From the NCBI RefSeq assembly GCF_038396785.1, contig NZ_CP151087.1, positions 2,604,001-2,668,000 of the forward strand: DNA of 64,000 bases, read 5' to 3'. This document shows, one piece after another, positions 28,267 to 37,322 of this stretch; position 1 is the first letter of the stretch; the number at the start of each line of letters is the position of its first letter. Both the position numbers and the translations under genes were made by a program. The notes under the pieces are model-generated. The model was not told the origin of the DNA. It worked only from the letters and a program-made list of their open reading frames with translations, and searched no databases. This DNA is from Sphingobacterium thalpophilum. GTDB lineage: Bacteria; Bacteroidota; Bacteroidia; Sphingobacteriales; Sphingobacteriaceae.

Positions 28267-28301
28267 AAAAAATGCGACTATGAAAAATAATCGCATTTTT
28301 G
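28267..28301 (-). terminator. Terminator after the zinc peptidase gene
   Basis: A 10-bp stem (28268-28277 with 28291-28300) with A/T runs on both sides; it lies downstream of the minus-strand peptidase gene. Confidence 0.75.
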
Positions 28302-28326
28302 TAGGATAAAGTTACAGTATCCGTAT

Positions 28327-29022
28327 TTAATCACTTCTACGGCCACCGAATAAAATAGACGCATAATACAAAAGTGTTACCAACGCACTTAACGCCGCTA
28401 CGACATAAGTCATCGCTGCCCATTTCAAAGCATCTTTCGCACCGTCATGTTCCTCACCATTATAGGTTACACCAGCATGGTTTAACCATTCCAGCGCACG
28501 GTTAGACGCATCAAACTCGACAGGCAAGGTGATAAAAGAAAACAGGGTCGTAATAGCCAAAGCCCCCACTCCAACAGCTAAAAGCCATGGATTACCCCCT
28601 TTGGAAAAAGCAAATAGCATAACACCCAGCATCAATACCCATGATGTCATTTTAGACGCTACATTTACCATCGGAACCATTGCCGAACGGAATCCCAACC
28701 ATTTATAGGCTTTGGCGTGCTGTACAGCATGACCACATTCGTGCGCCGCTACTGCTGCAGCTGCAACACTGCGGCCACTGTAAACTTCAGGACTTAAATT
28801 TACGGTTTTATCTGACGGATTATAGTGATCTCCCAAGCGATCTGGGATAGACAATACCTTTACATCATATATACCGTTATCATTTAACATTTTTTGCGCA
28901 ATCTCAGCTCCAGACATTCCGTTGCTCAAAGGCATTTCGGCGTATTTCTTAAATTTGTTTTTGAATCTTGTTTGGACAATTAGGCTTACCACCATTATTC
29001 CAATAAATAAAATCAAGTACAT
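28327..29022 (-). CDS. YugP-like neutral zinc metallopeptidase, membrane protein
   Basis: A 231-residue membrane protein of the zinc metallopeptidase family 2 (YugP) type. It shows an N-terminal membrane anchor, DRLGDHYNPSDKTVNLSPEVY, the zinc motif AAHECGHAVQHAKAY (HExxH near residue 94) and two to three more hydrophobic segments with FITLPVEFDASNRALEWL, which usually supplies the third ligand (Glu). The cellular substrate of this family is not established. Confidence 0.88.
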   Translation of the reverse strand: MYLILFIGIMVVSLIVQTRFKNKFKKYAEMPLSNGMSGAEIAQKMLNDNGIYDVKVLSIPDRLGDHYNPSDKTVNLSPEVYSGRSVAAAAVAAHECGHAVQHAKAYKWLGFRSAMVPMVNVASKMTSWVLMLGVMLFAFSKGGNPWLLAVGVGALAITTLFSFITLPVEFDASNRALEWLNHAGVTYNGEEHDGAKDALKWAAMTYVVAALSALVTLLYYASILFGGRRSD

Positions 29023-29433
29023 AGCTATTCAATCGTTTTATTTTATTATATGACTATCAAACCTTATTCCAATCGTCGAAAAAAGGCATATGCATGAATT
29101 TCTAAGGTAAAAAAAGTCTTTGACCTGACAAAAAGAACAGGTTCTTCTGATCTCCACATGACATAATTGCCAGATCATTTGGGCAGATAACTCCATTTTC
29201 AGCTTCGTACAGTGAAACACCTGCGCTATTTAACAAGAATCCAAGATGTAGTCTCATCGGTGAGTATTGGAGATGCGTTTTATTTCAAGTTCGATCAGGG
29301 AGCTTATTATTGAAGCAAATGGCTTTTGAAAACACGATGCTCAACGGATTGTAGCCTTGCTATACTATTAAGACAAAGATGAGAAACTATAAAAGCGTCA
29401 AGACTTCCTATAGCTCCAATTAGCAATGCAAAT
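29023..29433. other. Non-coding region, about 410 bp
   Basis: No credible gene. A 60-codon frame on the minus strand (29038-29220) and an ATG-less frame on the plus strand (about 29154-29357) are open, but neither has a start signal or a recognisable motif. It may be an eroded gene; I see no transposase or repeat ends. Confidence 0.4.
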
Positions 29434-29463
29434 AAAAAGGGGCATTAAAAAATGCCCCCTTTA
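29434..29463 (-). terminator. Terminator after the sigma factor gene
   Basis: Hairpin of GGGGCAT/ATGCCCC type (29439-29445 with 29452-29458) flanked by A- and T-runs, starting at the stop codon of the sigma gene. Confidence 0.85.
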
Positions 29464-30060
29464 TTATAAATAGCCCATTTGCAGGGTAAGATCAGTACCT
29501 TCAATCATTTTACGTAAATTGCTCAATGCGTAGCGCATCCTCCCTAAAGCAGTATTGATACTTACTTCGGTTATCTCCGCAATATCTTTAAAACTCATAT
29601 CACAAAAGTGACGCATAATAAGCACTTCTTTTTGATCGTCCGGAAGCTTTTGAATCATTTTTTTAAGGTCGACATCAACCTGCTGTTTGAGCATTTTTGA
29701 CTCTGCGCTTTCATCACTAAATTCGAGCACCTCAAAAATATCAAACCCGTCGGCATTCACAATATTCGGAGCACGTTTTGCTTTTCTAAAAAAGTCAACG
29801 ATCATATTGTGCGCTATACGTATAGCCCATGGTAAAAATTTACCTTCTTCATTATATTTACCGGATTTTAAGGTGTTGATGATTTTTATGAAAGTCTCCT
29901 GAAAAATATCTTCAGCAAGATATTCATCTTTTACTTTCATATATATGGAAGTATATATTTTCGATTTATATCGATTCAACAATGCCTCTAGACCGGACTC
30001 TTGGCCGCCGACATACATTTGGATCAACTCTTGATCGCTTTTACTTTTTAAAAGTCTCAT
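29464..30060 (-). CDS. ECF-type RNA polymerase sigma factor
   Basis: The 198-residue protein has sigma region 2 (DEYLAEDIFQETFIKIINTL ... FLPWAIRIAHNMIVDFFRK) and region 4 (LPDDQKEVLIMRHFCDMSFKDIAEI and NTALGRMRYALSNLRK). No anti-sigma gene lies next to it, so it is an orphan ECF factor, of the type that is well conserved in Bacteroidota. It is a single-gene unit with a terminator, preceded by a 540-bp non-coding region that holds unusual repeats. Confidence 0.93.
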   Translation of the reverse strand: MRLLKSKSDQELIQMYVGGQESGLEALLNRYKSKIYTSIYMKVKDEYLAEDIFQETFIKIINTLKSGKYNEEGKFLPWAIRIAHNMIVDFFRKAKRAPNIVNADGFDIFEVLEFSDESAESKMLKQQVDVDLKKMIQKLPDDQKEVLIMRHFCDMSFKDIAEITEVSINTALGRMRYALSNLRKMIEGTDLTLQMGYL

Positions 30061-30541
30061 ACGTCACTTACTTTTTTAGCAGTTCGCAAATAAATTATCA
30101 GTTCTGTGTTAAAATGTAAATGTTTGCCGTATAAACTATCCTTTCTTATTGTAAAACAATCAATTAATCTAAAACCAAATTACCGTAAAATAAATGAGTA
30201 ATCAAATTATTACAATTTATTTTAAGATTTTTTAACATTTAAAAATAAGTTATCTACCTCATAATTCCAAAATAAAGGTTCTTCGACCACAGTACGCCCC
30301 TTCAGACAAGATGGAATAACAACCTCGAACAGCTCCAAAATAACAAGTTTTAAAGTTATTACTTCATACGGACTTTATAGGGAGCTAATAGGGACCTTAT
30401 AGGGACCTCATTCGGATGAATGCCTATAAAATCCGTTTAAAGTCCGTATAAGATTGTTGTTAATATCGTCTAAAAAGTTAAGTTGATACGAGACTATAAC
30501 GGGATTATCCTTTCTACAATGGCAGTAGAAAAAAAGACGGG
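30061..30541. other. Non-coding region between the sigma gene and glyA, with repeats
   Basis: About 480 bp without a gene. The part next to the sigma start is AT-rich and should contain its promoter. From 30366 to 30449 there is an ordered repeat structure, described separately. A degenerate partial echo of the left arm occurs near 30486-30504 (GATACGAGACTATAACGGG). Confidence 0.6.
30366..30449. repeat. Three 11-nt tandem repeats within a 12-bp inverted repeat
   Basis: Outer arms 30366-30377 and 30438-30449 are perfect 12-bp complements. Inside lie three tandem 11-mers, TTATAGGGAGC, TAATAGGGACC and TTATAGGGACC (30375-30407), then a small hairpin CATTC-GGAT-GAATG, then CCTATAA (30423-30429), the complement of the repeat start TTATAGG. 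The unit could fold into a branched hairpin. It is not part of any reading frame. Origin is unknown; a REP-like or non-autonomous repeat is one possibility. Confidence 0.7.
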
Positions 30542-30583
30542 ATAAAAAAAGCGGAACCACCGCATCGGTAATTCCGCTTTTTC
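30542..30583 (-). terminator. Terminator after glyA
   Basis: An 11-bp stem (30546-30556 with 30572-30582) with an inner ACCG-CAT-CGGT stem and a U-tract on the minus strand. Confidence 0.8.
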
Positions 30584-30602
30584 TATTCCTATGGAAAAAG
30601 TC

Positions 30603-31874
30603 TTATTTATACAATGGGAACTCAGCCATCATTGCTTTTACTTTGCCATGGATCAAATCCAGTTGCGCATCATTAGATGCATTTTTCAATGCCTCATCGA
30701 TCAATTCACCGATTTGAATAATTTCATTCTCTTTAATACCACGTGTAGTGATTGCAGCAGTACCAAAACGTACACCTGAAGTCACAAAAGGAGAACGTGT
30801 ATCGAAAGGAACCATATTTTTATTTGTTGTGATACCCGCTTTACCCAATACAGCTTCGGCTTCTTTACCAGAAATATCTTTATTGCGTAGATCCACCAAC
30901 ATCAAGTGATTGTCTGTACCACCAGAGATGATCTTATAATCTCTTTCTACAAAGAATTGCGCCAATGCAGCTGCATTTTTCTTTACCTGAACGATATATT
31001 CCATATACTCATCGGATAAAGCCTCACCGTAAGCAATTGCTTTCGCTGCGATTGTATGCTCCAAAGGACCACCTTGTGTACCTGGGAATACAGCTAAATC
31101 CAATAATTGCGTGATTGTACGGATTTCACCTTTAGGTGTTTTGATGCCCCATGGATTTTCAAAATCTTTACCGACCATGATCATACCACCACGAGGGCCA
31201 CGAAGCGTTTTGTGCGTCGTTGTTGTAACAATATGGCAATGTGGAAGTGGATCATTCAATAAACCACGAGCGATTAAACCTGCAGGATGAGAAATATCAG
31301 CCATTACGATAGCTCCTATTTCGTCTGCAACTTTACGGATGCGCGCATAATCCCAATCACGAGAATAAGCCGAAGCACCACAGATGATCATCTTTGGTTT
31401 TTCACGAAGCGCTGTTTCTTCCAATTGCTCATAGTCAATTAAACCTGTATCTTCTTTTACACCATAAAATAATGGTTGATAGATCTTACCAGATAAGTTC
31501 GCTGGTGAACCGTGTGTCAAGTGACCACCGTGAGATAAATCAAGACCTAAAATTTTGTCACCAGGTTTGATTGTCGCCAAAAAAACAGCCGCATTCGCTT
31601 GAGCACCAGAGTGAGGCTGAACATTTACCCATTCTGCGCCAAATAATTGTTTTGCACGATCAATTGCGATGGTTTCAATCTCATCCACAACTTCACAACC
31701 TCCATAGTAACGTTTTCCTGGGAGGCCTTCTGCATATTTATTTGTCAACACTGAACCAGCAGCTTCCATCACTTGTTTTGAAACAAAGTTTTCTGAAGCA
31801 ATTAATTCAATACCTTCTTCTTGGCGTTTAAGCTCATCAGCTATTAAATTAAAAATGGCTTGATCTCTTTCCAT
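30603..31874 (-). CDS. glyA: Serine hydroxymethyltransferase
   Basis: GlyA is the PLP enzyme that converts serine and tetrahydrofolate to glycine and methylene-THF. The 423-residue protein has [20 protein letters not shown] near the N-terminus, the PLP-binding lysine in [17 protein letters not shown] (near residue 222) and [13 protein letters not shown]. Monocistronic, with its own promoter and terminator. Confidence 0.97.
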   Translation of the reverse strand: MERDQAIFNLIADELKRQEEGIELIASENFVSKQVMEAAGSVLTNKYAEGLPGKRYYGGCEVVDEIETIAIDRAKQLFGAEWVNVQPHSGAQANAAVFLATIKPGDKILGLDLSHGGHLTHGSPANLSGKIYQPLFYGVKEDTGLIDYEQLEETALREKPKMIICGASAYSRDWDYARIRKVADEIGAIVMADISHPAGLIARGLLNDPLPHCHIVTTTTHKTLRGPRGGMIMVGKDFENPWGIKTPKGEIRTITQLLDLAVFPGTQGGPLEHTIAAKAIAYGEALSDEYMEYIVQVKKNAAALAQFFVERDYKIISGGTDNHLMLVDLRNKDISGKEAEAVLGKAGITTNKNMVPFDTRSPFVTSGVRFGTAAITTRGIKENEIIQIGELIDEALKNASNDAQLDLIHGKVKAMMAEFPLYK

Positions 31875-31921
31875 TGTTTTTAAATGTTGTAAAGTAAATT
31901 TTGTAGTTTATTTTAATGCCC

Positions 31922-31929
31922 CAAAGATA
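31922..31929 (-). promoter_or_regulatory. -7 box of the glyA promoter
   Basis: Minus-strand TATCTTTG, a perfect TAnnTTTG match 47 bp upstream of the glyA ATG. A TTTTTG lies 23 bp further upstream (plus 31953-31957), slightly too far for the ideal -33 spacing. Confidence 0.5.
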
Positions 31930-32124
31930 GCATATTCCATAAAGAATATCGACAAAAAGTCCTATTTTATTAAATGTTCTTAGAAAAACAGCCTTATTTA
32001 TGCGAATTACCTAATTAGGTCAAGATCATTTTATGGTGCTATCGGATCGAATAAGCGTACGAAGAATTGAATGTTTCGAAAATGTCAAAAAATCCCGGTC
32101 AAGCAATTTGCCATTAAAAAAATG

Positions 32125-32132
32125 TATTTTTG
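32125..32132 (+). promoter_or_regulatory. -7 box upstream of the iscA-type gene
   Basis: TATTTTTG matches TAnnTTTG, 27 bp before the ATG. No -33 box at good spacing. Confidence 0.4.
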
Positions 32133-32159
32133 TATTGGATTGGCTAAAACACTATTACA

Positions 32160-32510
32160 ATGAGTACAGAACATACAGCAGTTGCTCCTATTTCTTTAAC
32201 AGAAGGGGCAATCAAGGAACTAAATAAATTAAAGGATCAACAAGAAATCTCTGATGATTTTGGTTTACGTGTCGGTGTTGAAGGCGGCGGTTGTTCCGGT
32301 ATGAGTTATATCTTGGGCTTTGACCAGAAAAAGGAGGGCGATAACGAATACGAAATTCAAGGAATTCGCATCTTTATGAACAAAGCACATGGCCTATATC
32401 TTGCCGGTATGGAAATCGACTTCAAATCGGGACTCGATGCAAGGGGCTTCACATTCAATAATCCCAATGCAACAAGTACCTGCGGATGTGGAAGCAGTTT
32501 TTCAGCATAA
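32160..32510 (+). CDS. IscA/ErpA-family iron-sulfur cluster assembly protein
   Basis: An A-type Fe-S carrier of 116 residues with the three conserved cysteines: GGCSGMSYILGF (near 45) and the C-terminal CGCGSSFS. Such proteins pass [Fe-S] clusters from a scaffold to target enzymes. Whether it is the IscA, SufA or ErpA counterpart cannot be decided; no isc or suf gene is adjacent. Monocistronic with a terminator. Confidence 0.93.
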   Translation: MSTEHTAVAPISLTEGAIKELNKLKDQQEISDDFGLRVGVEGGGCSGMSYILGFDQKKEGDNEYEIQGIRIFMNKAHGLYLAGMEIDFKSGLDARGFTFNNPNATSTCGCGSSFSA

Positions 32511-32534
32511 CTGAATTTCAGCACGAATGAAATA

Positions 32535-32567
32535 ACAAAGGGACTGCCGATGGCAGTCCCTTTGTCG
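32535..32567 (+). terminator. Terminator after the iscA-type gene
   Basis: A 14-bp perfect stem (32535-32548 with 32552-32565) with a 3-nt loop; the following T-tract is short. Confidence 0.65.
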
Positions 32568-32723
32568 TAGCAGATGCTTCCATCATTTTCGCCAGTTGAC
32601 CGAGTGAAGATTTCAAAAAGTTCAACCTCGATTTAATGATATAAGCACAACAAAGCCCTCTTTCATTTTCCATCATAAATCACTAAATTAGCGACCTTTA
32701 GAAAAGAAGCATACAACAGTCTG

Positions 32724-35700
32724 ATGTACAAAGAATATAAGCAGTTAAATTTACCCGAGATAGGTAAAGAGATTTTGACCCGTTGGGAACAGGAAAAAAT
32801 ATTCGAAAAAAGTATCAATAATCGTCCTGAAAGCAAGACCTATACATTTTTTGAAGGTCCGCCTTCTGCAAATGGAATGCCTGGAATTCACCACGTGATG
32901 GCACGTACGATTAAGGATATTTTCTGTCGTTACAAGACTTTGAAAGGTTACCAAGTGAAACGAAAAGGCGGCTGGGATACCCATGGTCTGCCCATTGAAC
33001 TTGCTGTCGAAAAAGCTCTTGGAATCACAAAAGAGGATATCGGCAAAAAGATTACCGTAGAACAATATAATGACGCTTGTCGCAAGGAGGTAATGAAATA
33101 TACCGATGTATGGAATGACCTAACCACCAAAATGGGCTATTGGGTTGACCTTGAACATCCTTATATTACTTACAAGAATGAATACATCGAAACCTTATGG
33201 TATTTATTGAAAGAACTTTACAAAAAAGGTCTTTTGTACAAGGGTTATACGATACAACCTTACTCTCCGGCAGCAGGTACGGGATTGAGTTCGCATGAAC
33301 TAAACCAGCCCGGCACCTATAAAGATGTTAAAGATACCACCATCGTTGCAGAGTTTAGACTTATCAAAAGTCAGCTTCATCCAGCTATAGAAAAATTAGT
33401 TGACGACGATGCGGAGGATGTAGCATTCATTGCCTGGACGACCACGCCATGGACTTTACCGTCCAACACAGCCTTGGTTGTAGGCAAGAAAATAAATTAT
33501 GTTAAGATCCGAACTTTCAATAAATATACCGGTGCTCCTGTATCTGTCGTATTAGCGAAAGATTTGATCAGCAAACATTTTAAAGCAGAAGGCGAAAATG
33601 CATCCTTCCAAGACTATAAATTGGGCGACAAAGTAATTCCTTGGGAGCTTGCAGCAGAATTTGTAGGCGAAGAACTTGTTGGCTTGCGCTACGAGCAATT
33701 GTTGCCTTATATCACCAACGAGGACTTACAAGAAAATGCTTTCCGCGTTATTCCAGGCGACTTTGTTACGACTGAAGACGGTACCGGTATCGTTCACGCT
33801 GCTCCTACTTATGGTGCGGATGACTTTCGTGTAGCAAAAGAACATGGTGTACCGGGCATCTTGGTGAAAGATGAAAATGGAAAAGAGGTACCTACTGTTG
33901 ACCGTACCGGACGTTTTGTAAGTGAAATCACAGATTTTGCCGGAAGATTTGTCAAAGAGGAATATTATAGCGCAGAGGAACGTTCAAAAGAAGACTTCAA
34001 ACCCACAGACGTGTTGATCTCTATCAAACTAAAAGAGGACAACAAAGCTTTCGATGTCAAAAAATATGAGCATACCTATCCACATTGTTGGCGTACAGAC
34101 AAACCTGTTCTATACTATCCATTAGATAGCTGGTTTATCCGCACGACAGCAGTGAAGGAAGATTTGGTTGCATTAAATAAAACCATCAACTGGAAACCTG
34201 AAGCAACCGGTACCGGCCGCTTTGGAAACTGGTTAGAAAACTTGGTGGACTGGAACCTTTCGCGTTCGCGTTACTGGGGAACTCCACTTCCTATCTGGCG
34301 TTCAGAAGACGAAAATGAAGAAGTTTGTATCGGCTCCTTACCTGAATTAAAGTCCTTATTGGAAGCTTCTTTGACCTCCGACATTCTGTCTGAGGATGAA
34401 AAAGCGAAAAATAAAGCTTACTTGGATAAATTCGATACCGAACAATTGGACCTTCACCGTCCCTATGTAGACGATATCGTCTTGGTTTCCGATGCCGGAC
34501 AAAAATTATTCCGCGAACCTGATCTGATCGACGTCTGGTTTGATTCGGGGGCAATGCCTTATGCGCAATGGGGATTGGATCACGAAAAATTAGCCAAAGG
34601 CGAAAAGTTTCCTTTTAAAGCAGGATTCGATCATGCATACCCGGCAGATTTTATCGCTGAAGGAGTTGATCAAACACGGGGTTGGTTTTTCACCTTGCAT
34701 GCGATTTCTACGATGATGTACAAATCGGTTTCCTTCAAAAACGTGGTTTCCAATGGCTTGGTGTTGGATAAAAATGGAAATAAGATGTCCAAACGCCTAG
34801 GCAATGGTGTTGATCCATTCTCAACGATCGATCAATACAGCGCCGATGCAACACGCTGGTACATGATCAGTAATGCCGCACCATGGGACAACCTTAAATT
34901 CAATATGGAAGGATTAGATGAAGTCCGTCGTAAATTCTTTGGTACTTTATATAATACCTACGCTTTTTTTGCATTGTATGCCAATATCGATAAGTTCTCG
35001 TATTCAGAACCAGATATTGCTTTGGAAAAACGTCCTGAAATTGACCGTTGGATTATCTCCTTGTTAAATTCGTTGACCAAGGAAGTAGATGAATACTTAG
35101 CAGATTACGAGCCTACAAAGGCCGCGCGCGCTATTCAAAACTTTGTTGATGAACATCTCAGCAACTGGTATGTCCGTCTTTGCCGTCGTCGTTTCTGGAA
35201 AGGAGATTATACAGAAGATAAAATTTCGGCCTATCAAACACTTTATACATGTCTTGATACGATTGCGAAATTGATGTCGCCAATATCACCTTTCTTCTCG
35301 GATAGATTATTCCTGGATTTGAATTCAGCCACGAACAAGGAACAAGTTGAATCTGTTCACCTGGCGAATTTCCCGGTTTATAATGAAAGTCTAGTCGATA
35401 AAGATCTGGAAGAACGCATGGCTTTAGCGCAGGATATCTCATCGCTGACACTTTCTTTACGGAAGAAAACTTCCATCAATGTACGTCAACCATTAAACAA
35501 AATTTTGGTTCCGGTACTTGATAGTGCTTTCCAAGAAAAGGTAGAGAAAGTAAAAGATCTGATACTTTCTGAGACCAATATCAAAGATATCGAGTTCATT
35601 ACAGATACCACTGGTATTATTAAGAAAAAAATAAAACCAAATTTCAAAGCTCTTGGCGCGAAAGTTGGTAAGGATATGAAGTTAGTTTCTTCGTCTATCC

Positions 35701-36137
35701 AATCGTTGACTATAGATCAAATCAGCACGTTGGAATCAACAGGCGAATTGGCCCTAGCAGGCACGCCATATACGATTTTACTGAGCGATGTAGAAATTAT
35801 AGCAGAAGACGTTGAAGGATGGCAAGTAGCAAATCTAGGTAAATTGACCGTAGCATTAGATGTACATATCACCGAAGAATTGAAAAAAGAAGGTTTGTCA
35901 AGAGAATTGATCAACCGCCTACAAAATCTAAGGAAGGATAAAGGATTAGAAGTTACTGATAGAATTAACGTAAAGTTAACAGCTGCTTCAGAAGTGGTCA
36001 ATGCTGCCAACGAAAATTTATCGTATATTTGCACCGAAATTCTGGCCGATTCATTGGTATTTGAAGATTCACTAACTGAAGGAGAGACCATCGAGATCGA
36101 TGGCAAAGAACTTAAGGCATTAATCCAAAAAAATTAA
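32724..36137 (+). CDS. ileS: Isoleucyl-tRNA synthetase
   Basis: IleRS charges tRNA-Ile. The 1137-residue protein is class I: the HIGH-type motif is in GPPSANGMPGIHHVMART (near residue 50) and KMSKR in DKNGNKMSKRLGNGVDPF (near 687), with the CP1 editing domain between them (WTTTPWTLPSNTALVVG). Its length and the long C-terminal part without the paired zinc cysteines suggest the eukaryote-like type 2 enzyme, which in characterised bacteria is less sensitive to mupirocin; this is inference. The DksA-like gene starts 3 bp after the stop. Confidence 0.97.
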   Translation: MYKEYKQLNLPEIGKEILTRWEQEKIFEKSINNRPESKTYTFFEGPPSANGMPGIHHVMARTIKDIFCRYKTLKGYQVKRKGGWDTHGLPIELAVEKALGITKEDIGKKITVEQYNDACRKEVMKYTDVWNDLTTKMGYWVDLEHPYITYKNEYIETLWYLLKELYKKGLLYKGYTIQPYSPAAGTGLSSHELNQPGTYKDVKDTTIVAEFRLIKSQLHPAIEKLVDDDAEDVAFIAWTTTPWTLPSNTALVVGKKINYVKIRTFNKYTGAPVSVVLAKDLISKHFKAEGENASFQDYKLGDKVIPWELAAEFVGEELVGLRYEQLLPYITNEDLQENAFRVIPGDFVTTEDGTGIVHAAPTYGADDFRVAKEHGVPGILVKDENGKEVPTVDRTGRFVSEITDFAGRFVKEEYYSAEERSKEDFKPTDVLISIKLKEDNKAFDVKKYEHTYPHCWRTDKPVLYYPLDSWFIRTTAVKEDLVALNKTINWKPEATGTGRFGNWLENLVDWNLSRSRYWGTPLPIWRSEDENEEVCIGSLPELKSLLEASLTSDILSEDEKAKNKAYLDKFDTEQLDLHRPYVDDIVLVSDAGQKLFREPDLIDVWFDSGAMPYAQWGLDHEKLAKGEKFPFKAGFDHAYPADFIAEGVDQTRGWFFTLHAISTMMYKSVSFKNVVSNGLVLDKNGNKMSKRLGNGVDPFSTIDQYSADATRWYMISNAAPWDNLKFNMEGLDEVRRKFFGTLYNTYAFFALYANIDKFSYSEPDIALEKRPEIDRWIISLLNSLTKEVDEYLADYEPTKAARAIQNFVDEHLSNWYVRLCRRRFWKGDYTEDKISAYQTLYTCLDTIAKLMSPISPFFSDRLFLDLNSATNKEQVESVHLANFPVYNESLVDKDLEERMALAQDISSLTLSLRKKTSINVRQPLNKILVPVLDSAFQEKVEKVKDLILSETNIKDIEFITDTTGIIKKKIKPNFKALGAKVGKDMKLVSSSIQSLTIDQISTLESTGELALAGTPYTILLSDVEIIAEDVEGWQVANLGKLTVALDVHITEELKKEGLSRELINRLQNLRKDKGLEVTDRINVKLTAASEVVNAANENLSYICTEILADSLVFEDSLTEGETIEIDGKELKALIQKN

Positions 36138-36140
36138 ATT

Positions 36141-36527
36141 ATGGCAAACAACAACGAGAAAACACGCTATAGCGATTCAGAATTACAAGAATTCAAAGAT
36201 ATTATCTTGGACAAGCTTAGAATAGCAAAAGAAGAGCTTTCCTCGTTGACCGCAACGCTTAATAACAGTAATGCTAATGGTACCGACGATACTGCTGGAA
36301 CGTACAAGACATTGGAAGACGGTTCAGCTACTTTAGAAAAAGAGCAAACAAATCAATTGGCTGCTCGTCAAAAGAAATTTATCGACAACCTAGAAGCGGC
36401 GTTGGTGCGCATCGAGAACAAAACGTATGGTATCTGTAGAGAGACCGGAAAACTGATTCAAAAAGAACGTTTGAAAGCTGTTCCACATACAACGTTGAGC
36501 ATCGAAGCGAAAAACAAACAATATTAA
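36141..36527 (+). CDS. DksA/TraR-family protein with degenerate zinc finger
   Basis: A 128-residue protein: an N-terminal coiled coil (about 1-85) and the C-terminal TraR/DksA signature around YGICRETGKLIQKERLKAVP. The family zinc finger has four Cys (C-x2-C ... C-x2-C); here only the first Cys remains (the second is Thr, the last pair is absent in HTTLSIEAKN), so zinc binding is unlikely. DksA-type proteins bind the RNA polymerase secondary channel. Located 3 bp after ileS and followed by lspA beyond a terminator, the usual Bacteroidota order. Confidence 0.88.
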   Translation: MANNNEKTRYSDSELQEFKDIILDKLRIAKEELSSLTATLNNSNANGTDDTAGTYKTLEDGSATLEKEQTNQLAARQKKFIDNLEAALVRIENKTYGICRETGKLIQKERLKAVPHTTLSIEAKNKQY

Positions 36528-36544
36528 TTTTAGGCATTAAATAT

Positions 36545-36574
36545 ATGGTCTTTGCTTAGGCAAAGACCATTTTT
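36545..36574 (+). terminator. Terminator after the DksA-like gene
   Basis: An 11-bp stem (36545-36555 with 36560-36570) closes a 4-nt loop, followed by T5. Confidence 0.8.
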
Positions 36575-36582
36575 ATAACACA

Positions 36583-37233
36583 ATGAAGGGTTATACGAAA
36601 CCGATCGCGCTCATCGTAGCGATACTTTTAATAGATCAATTGTCAAAAATATGGGTTAAGCTCACAATGACAATTGGACAAAGCCACCATGTATTGGGCA
36701 AATTTTTCCAGATTCATTTTATTGAAAACAATGGAATGGCCTATGGTATGGAATTTGGCGGTGATTATGGAAAATTATTTTTGACGGTATTTCGTATTTT
36801 AGCCGTAGCTGGTATTGGATACGGCCTGCATTACATGATCAAAAATAAGTATAACCGTGGTTTCATCTTAAATGTTGCCTTAATTCTCGCCGGTGCCTTA
36901 GGAAATATCATCGATTCTGCTTTTTATGGCGTCATCTTTAGTGAAAGTACCTGGTATGATAAAGCGAGTTTATTCCCCGCAGGTGGTGGTTATTCTTCCT
37001 TCCTGCACGGAAAAGTGGTCGATATGCTTTATTTCCCATTAATTCAAGGCAACTTCCCTTCTTGGGTACCCTTTTGGGGCGGTGAAGAGTTTCTCTTCTT
37101 CCGACCCGTATTCAACATTGCCGACTCGGCAATTTCTGTTGGGGTGGTTTTGATCCTGTTATTTCAAAAACGGTATTTCAAAACAGAAAAAGAAGAGAAA
37201 TCCAGCATCCACAGTGAAATCGTTGAAGATTAA
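36583..37233 (+). CDS. lspA: Lipoprotein signal peptidase (signal peptidase II)
   Basis: LspA removes signal peptides from diacylated prolipoproteins in the inner membrane. The 216-residue protein has four membrane segments, LLIDQLSKIWVKL, NNGMAYGM, GNIIDSAFYG, and the two catalytic aspartates in HGKVVDMLYFP and FNIADSAISVG. An insert of about 40 residues (STWYDKASLFPAGGGYSSF) between the third and fourth parts is common in Bacteroidota. The many lipoproteins in the window are substrates. Confidence 0.96.
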   Translation: MKGYTKPIALIVAILLIDQLSKIWVKLTMTIGQSHHVLGKFFQIHFIENNGMAYGMEFGGDYGKLFLTVFRILAVAGIGYGLHYMIKNKYNRGFILNVALILAGALGNIIDSAFYGVIFSESTWYDKASLFPAGGGYSSFLHGKVVDMLYFPLIQGNFPSWVPFWGGEEFLFFRPVFNIADSAISVGVVLILLFQKRYFKTEKEEKSSIHSEIVED

Positions 37234-37244
37234 CGAAATATCCC

Positions 37245-37281
37245 TAAAAGCCTTGTTAATCTCAAGGCTTTTATTTTTTTG
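37245..37281 (+). terminator. Terminator after lspA
   Basis: An 11-bp stem (37245-37255 with 37263-37273) followed by a T-rich tract. Confidence 0.8.
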
Positions 37282-37322
37282 TACATATAACCCAATACAA
37301 CTATCTAAACTCTACTATGAGC

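Noticed and set aside
29038..29220. 60-codon frame on the minus strand
   Set aside because: No start signal, no motif, Cys/Ile-rich composition unlike neighbouring proteins; region is AT-rich and probably non-coding.
30375..30407. CRISPR-like array
   Set aside because: Repeats are only 11 nt, tandem without spacers, and there are no cas genes in the window.
31875..32159. Glycine riboswitch upstream of glyA
   Set aside because: The leader is only about 45 nt from the -7 box to the ATG, too short for a riboswitch.
32033..32227. 64-codon frame overlapping the iscA-type gene
   Set aside because: It overlaps the promoter and start of a well-supported gene in another frame.
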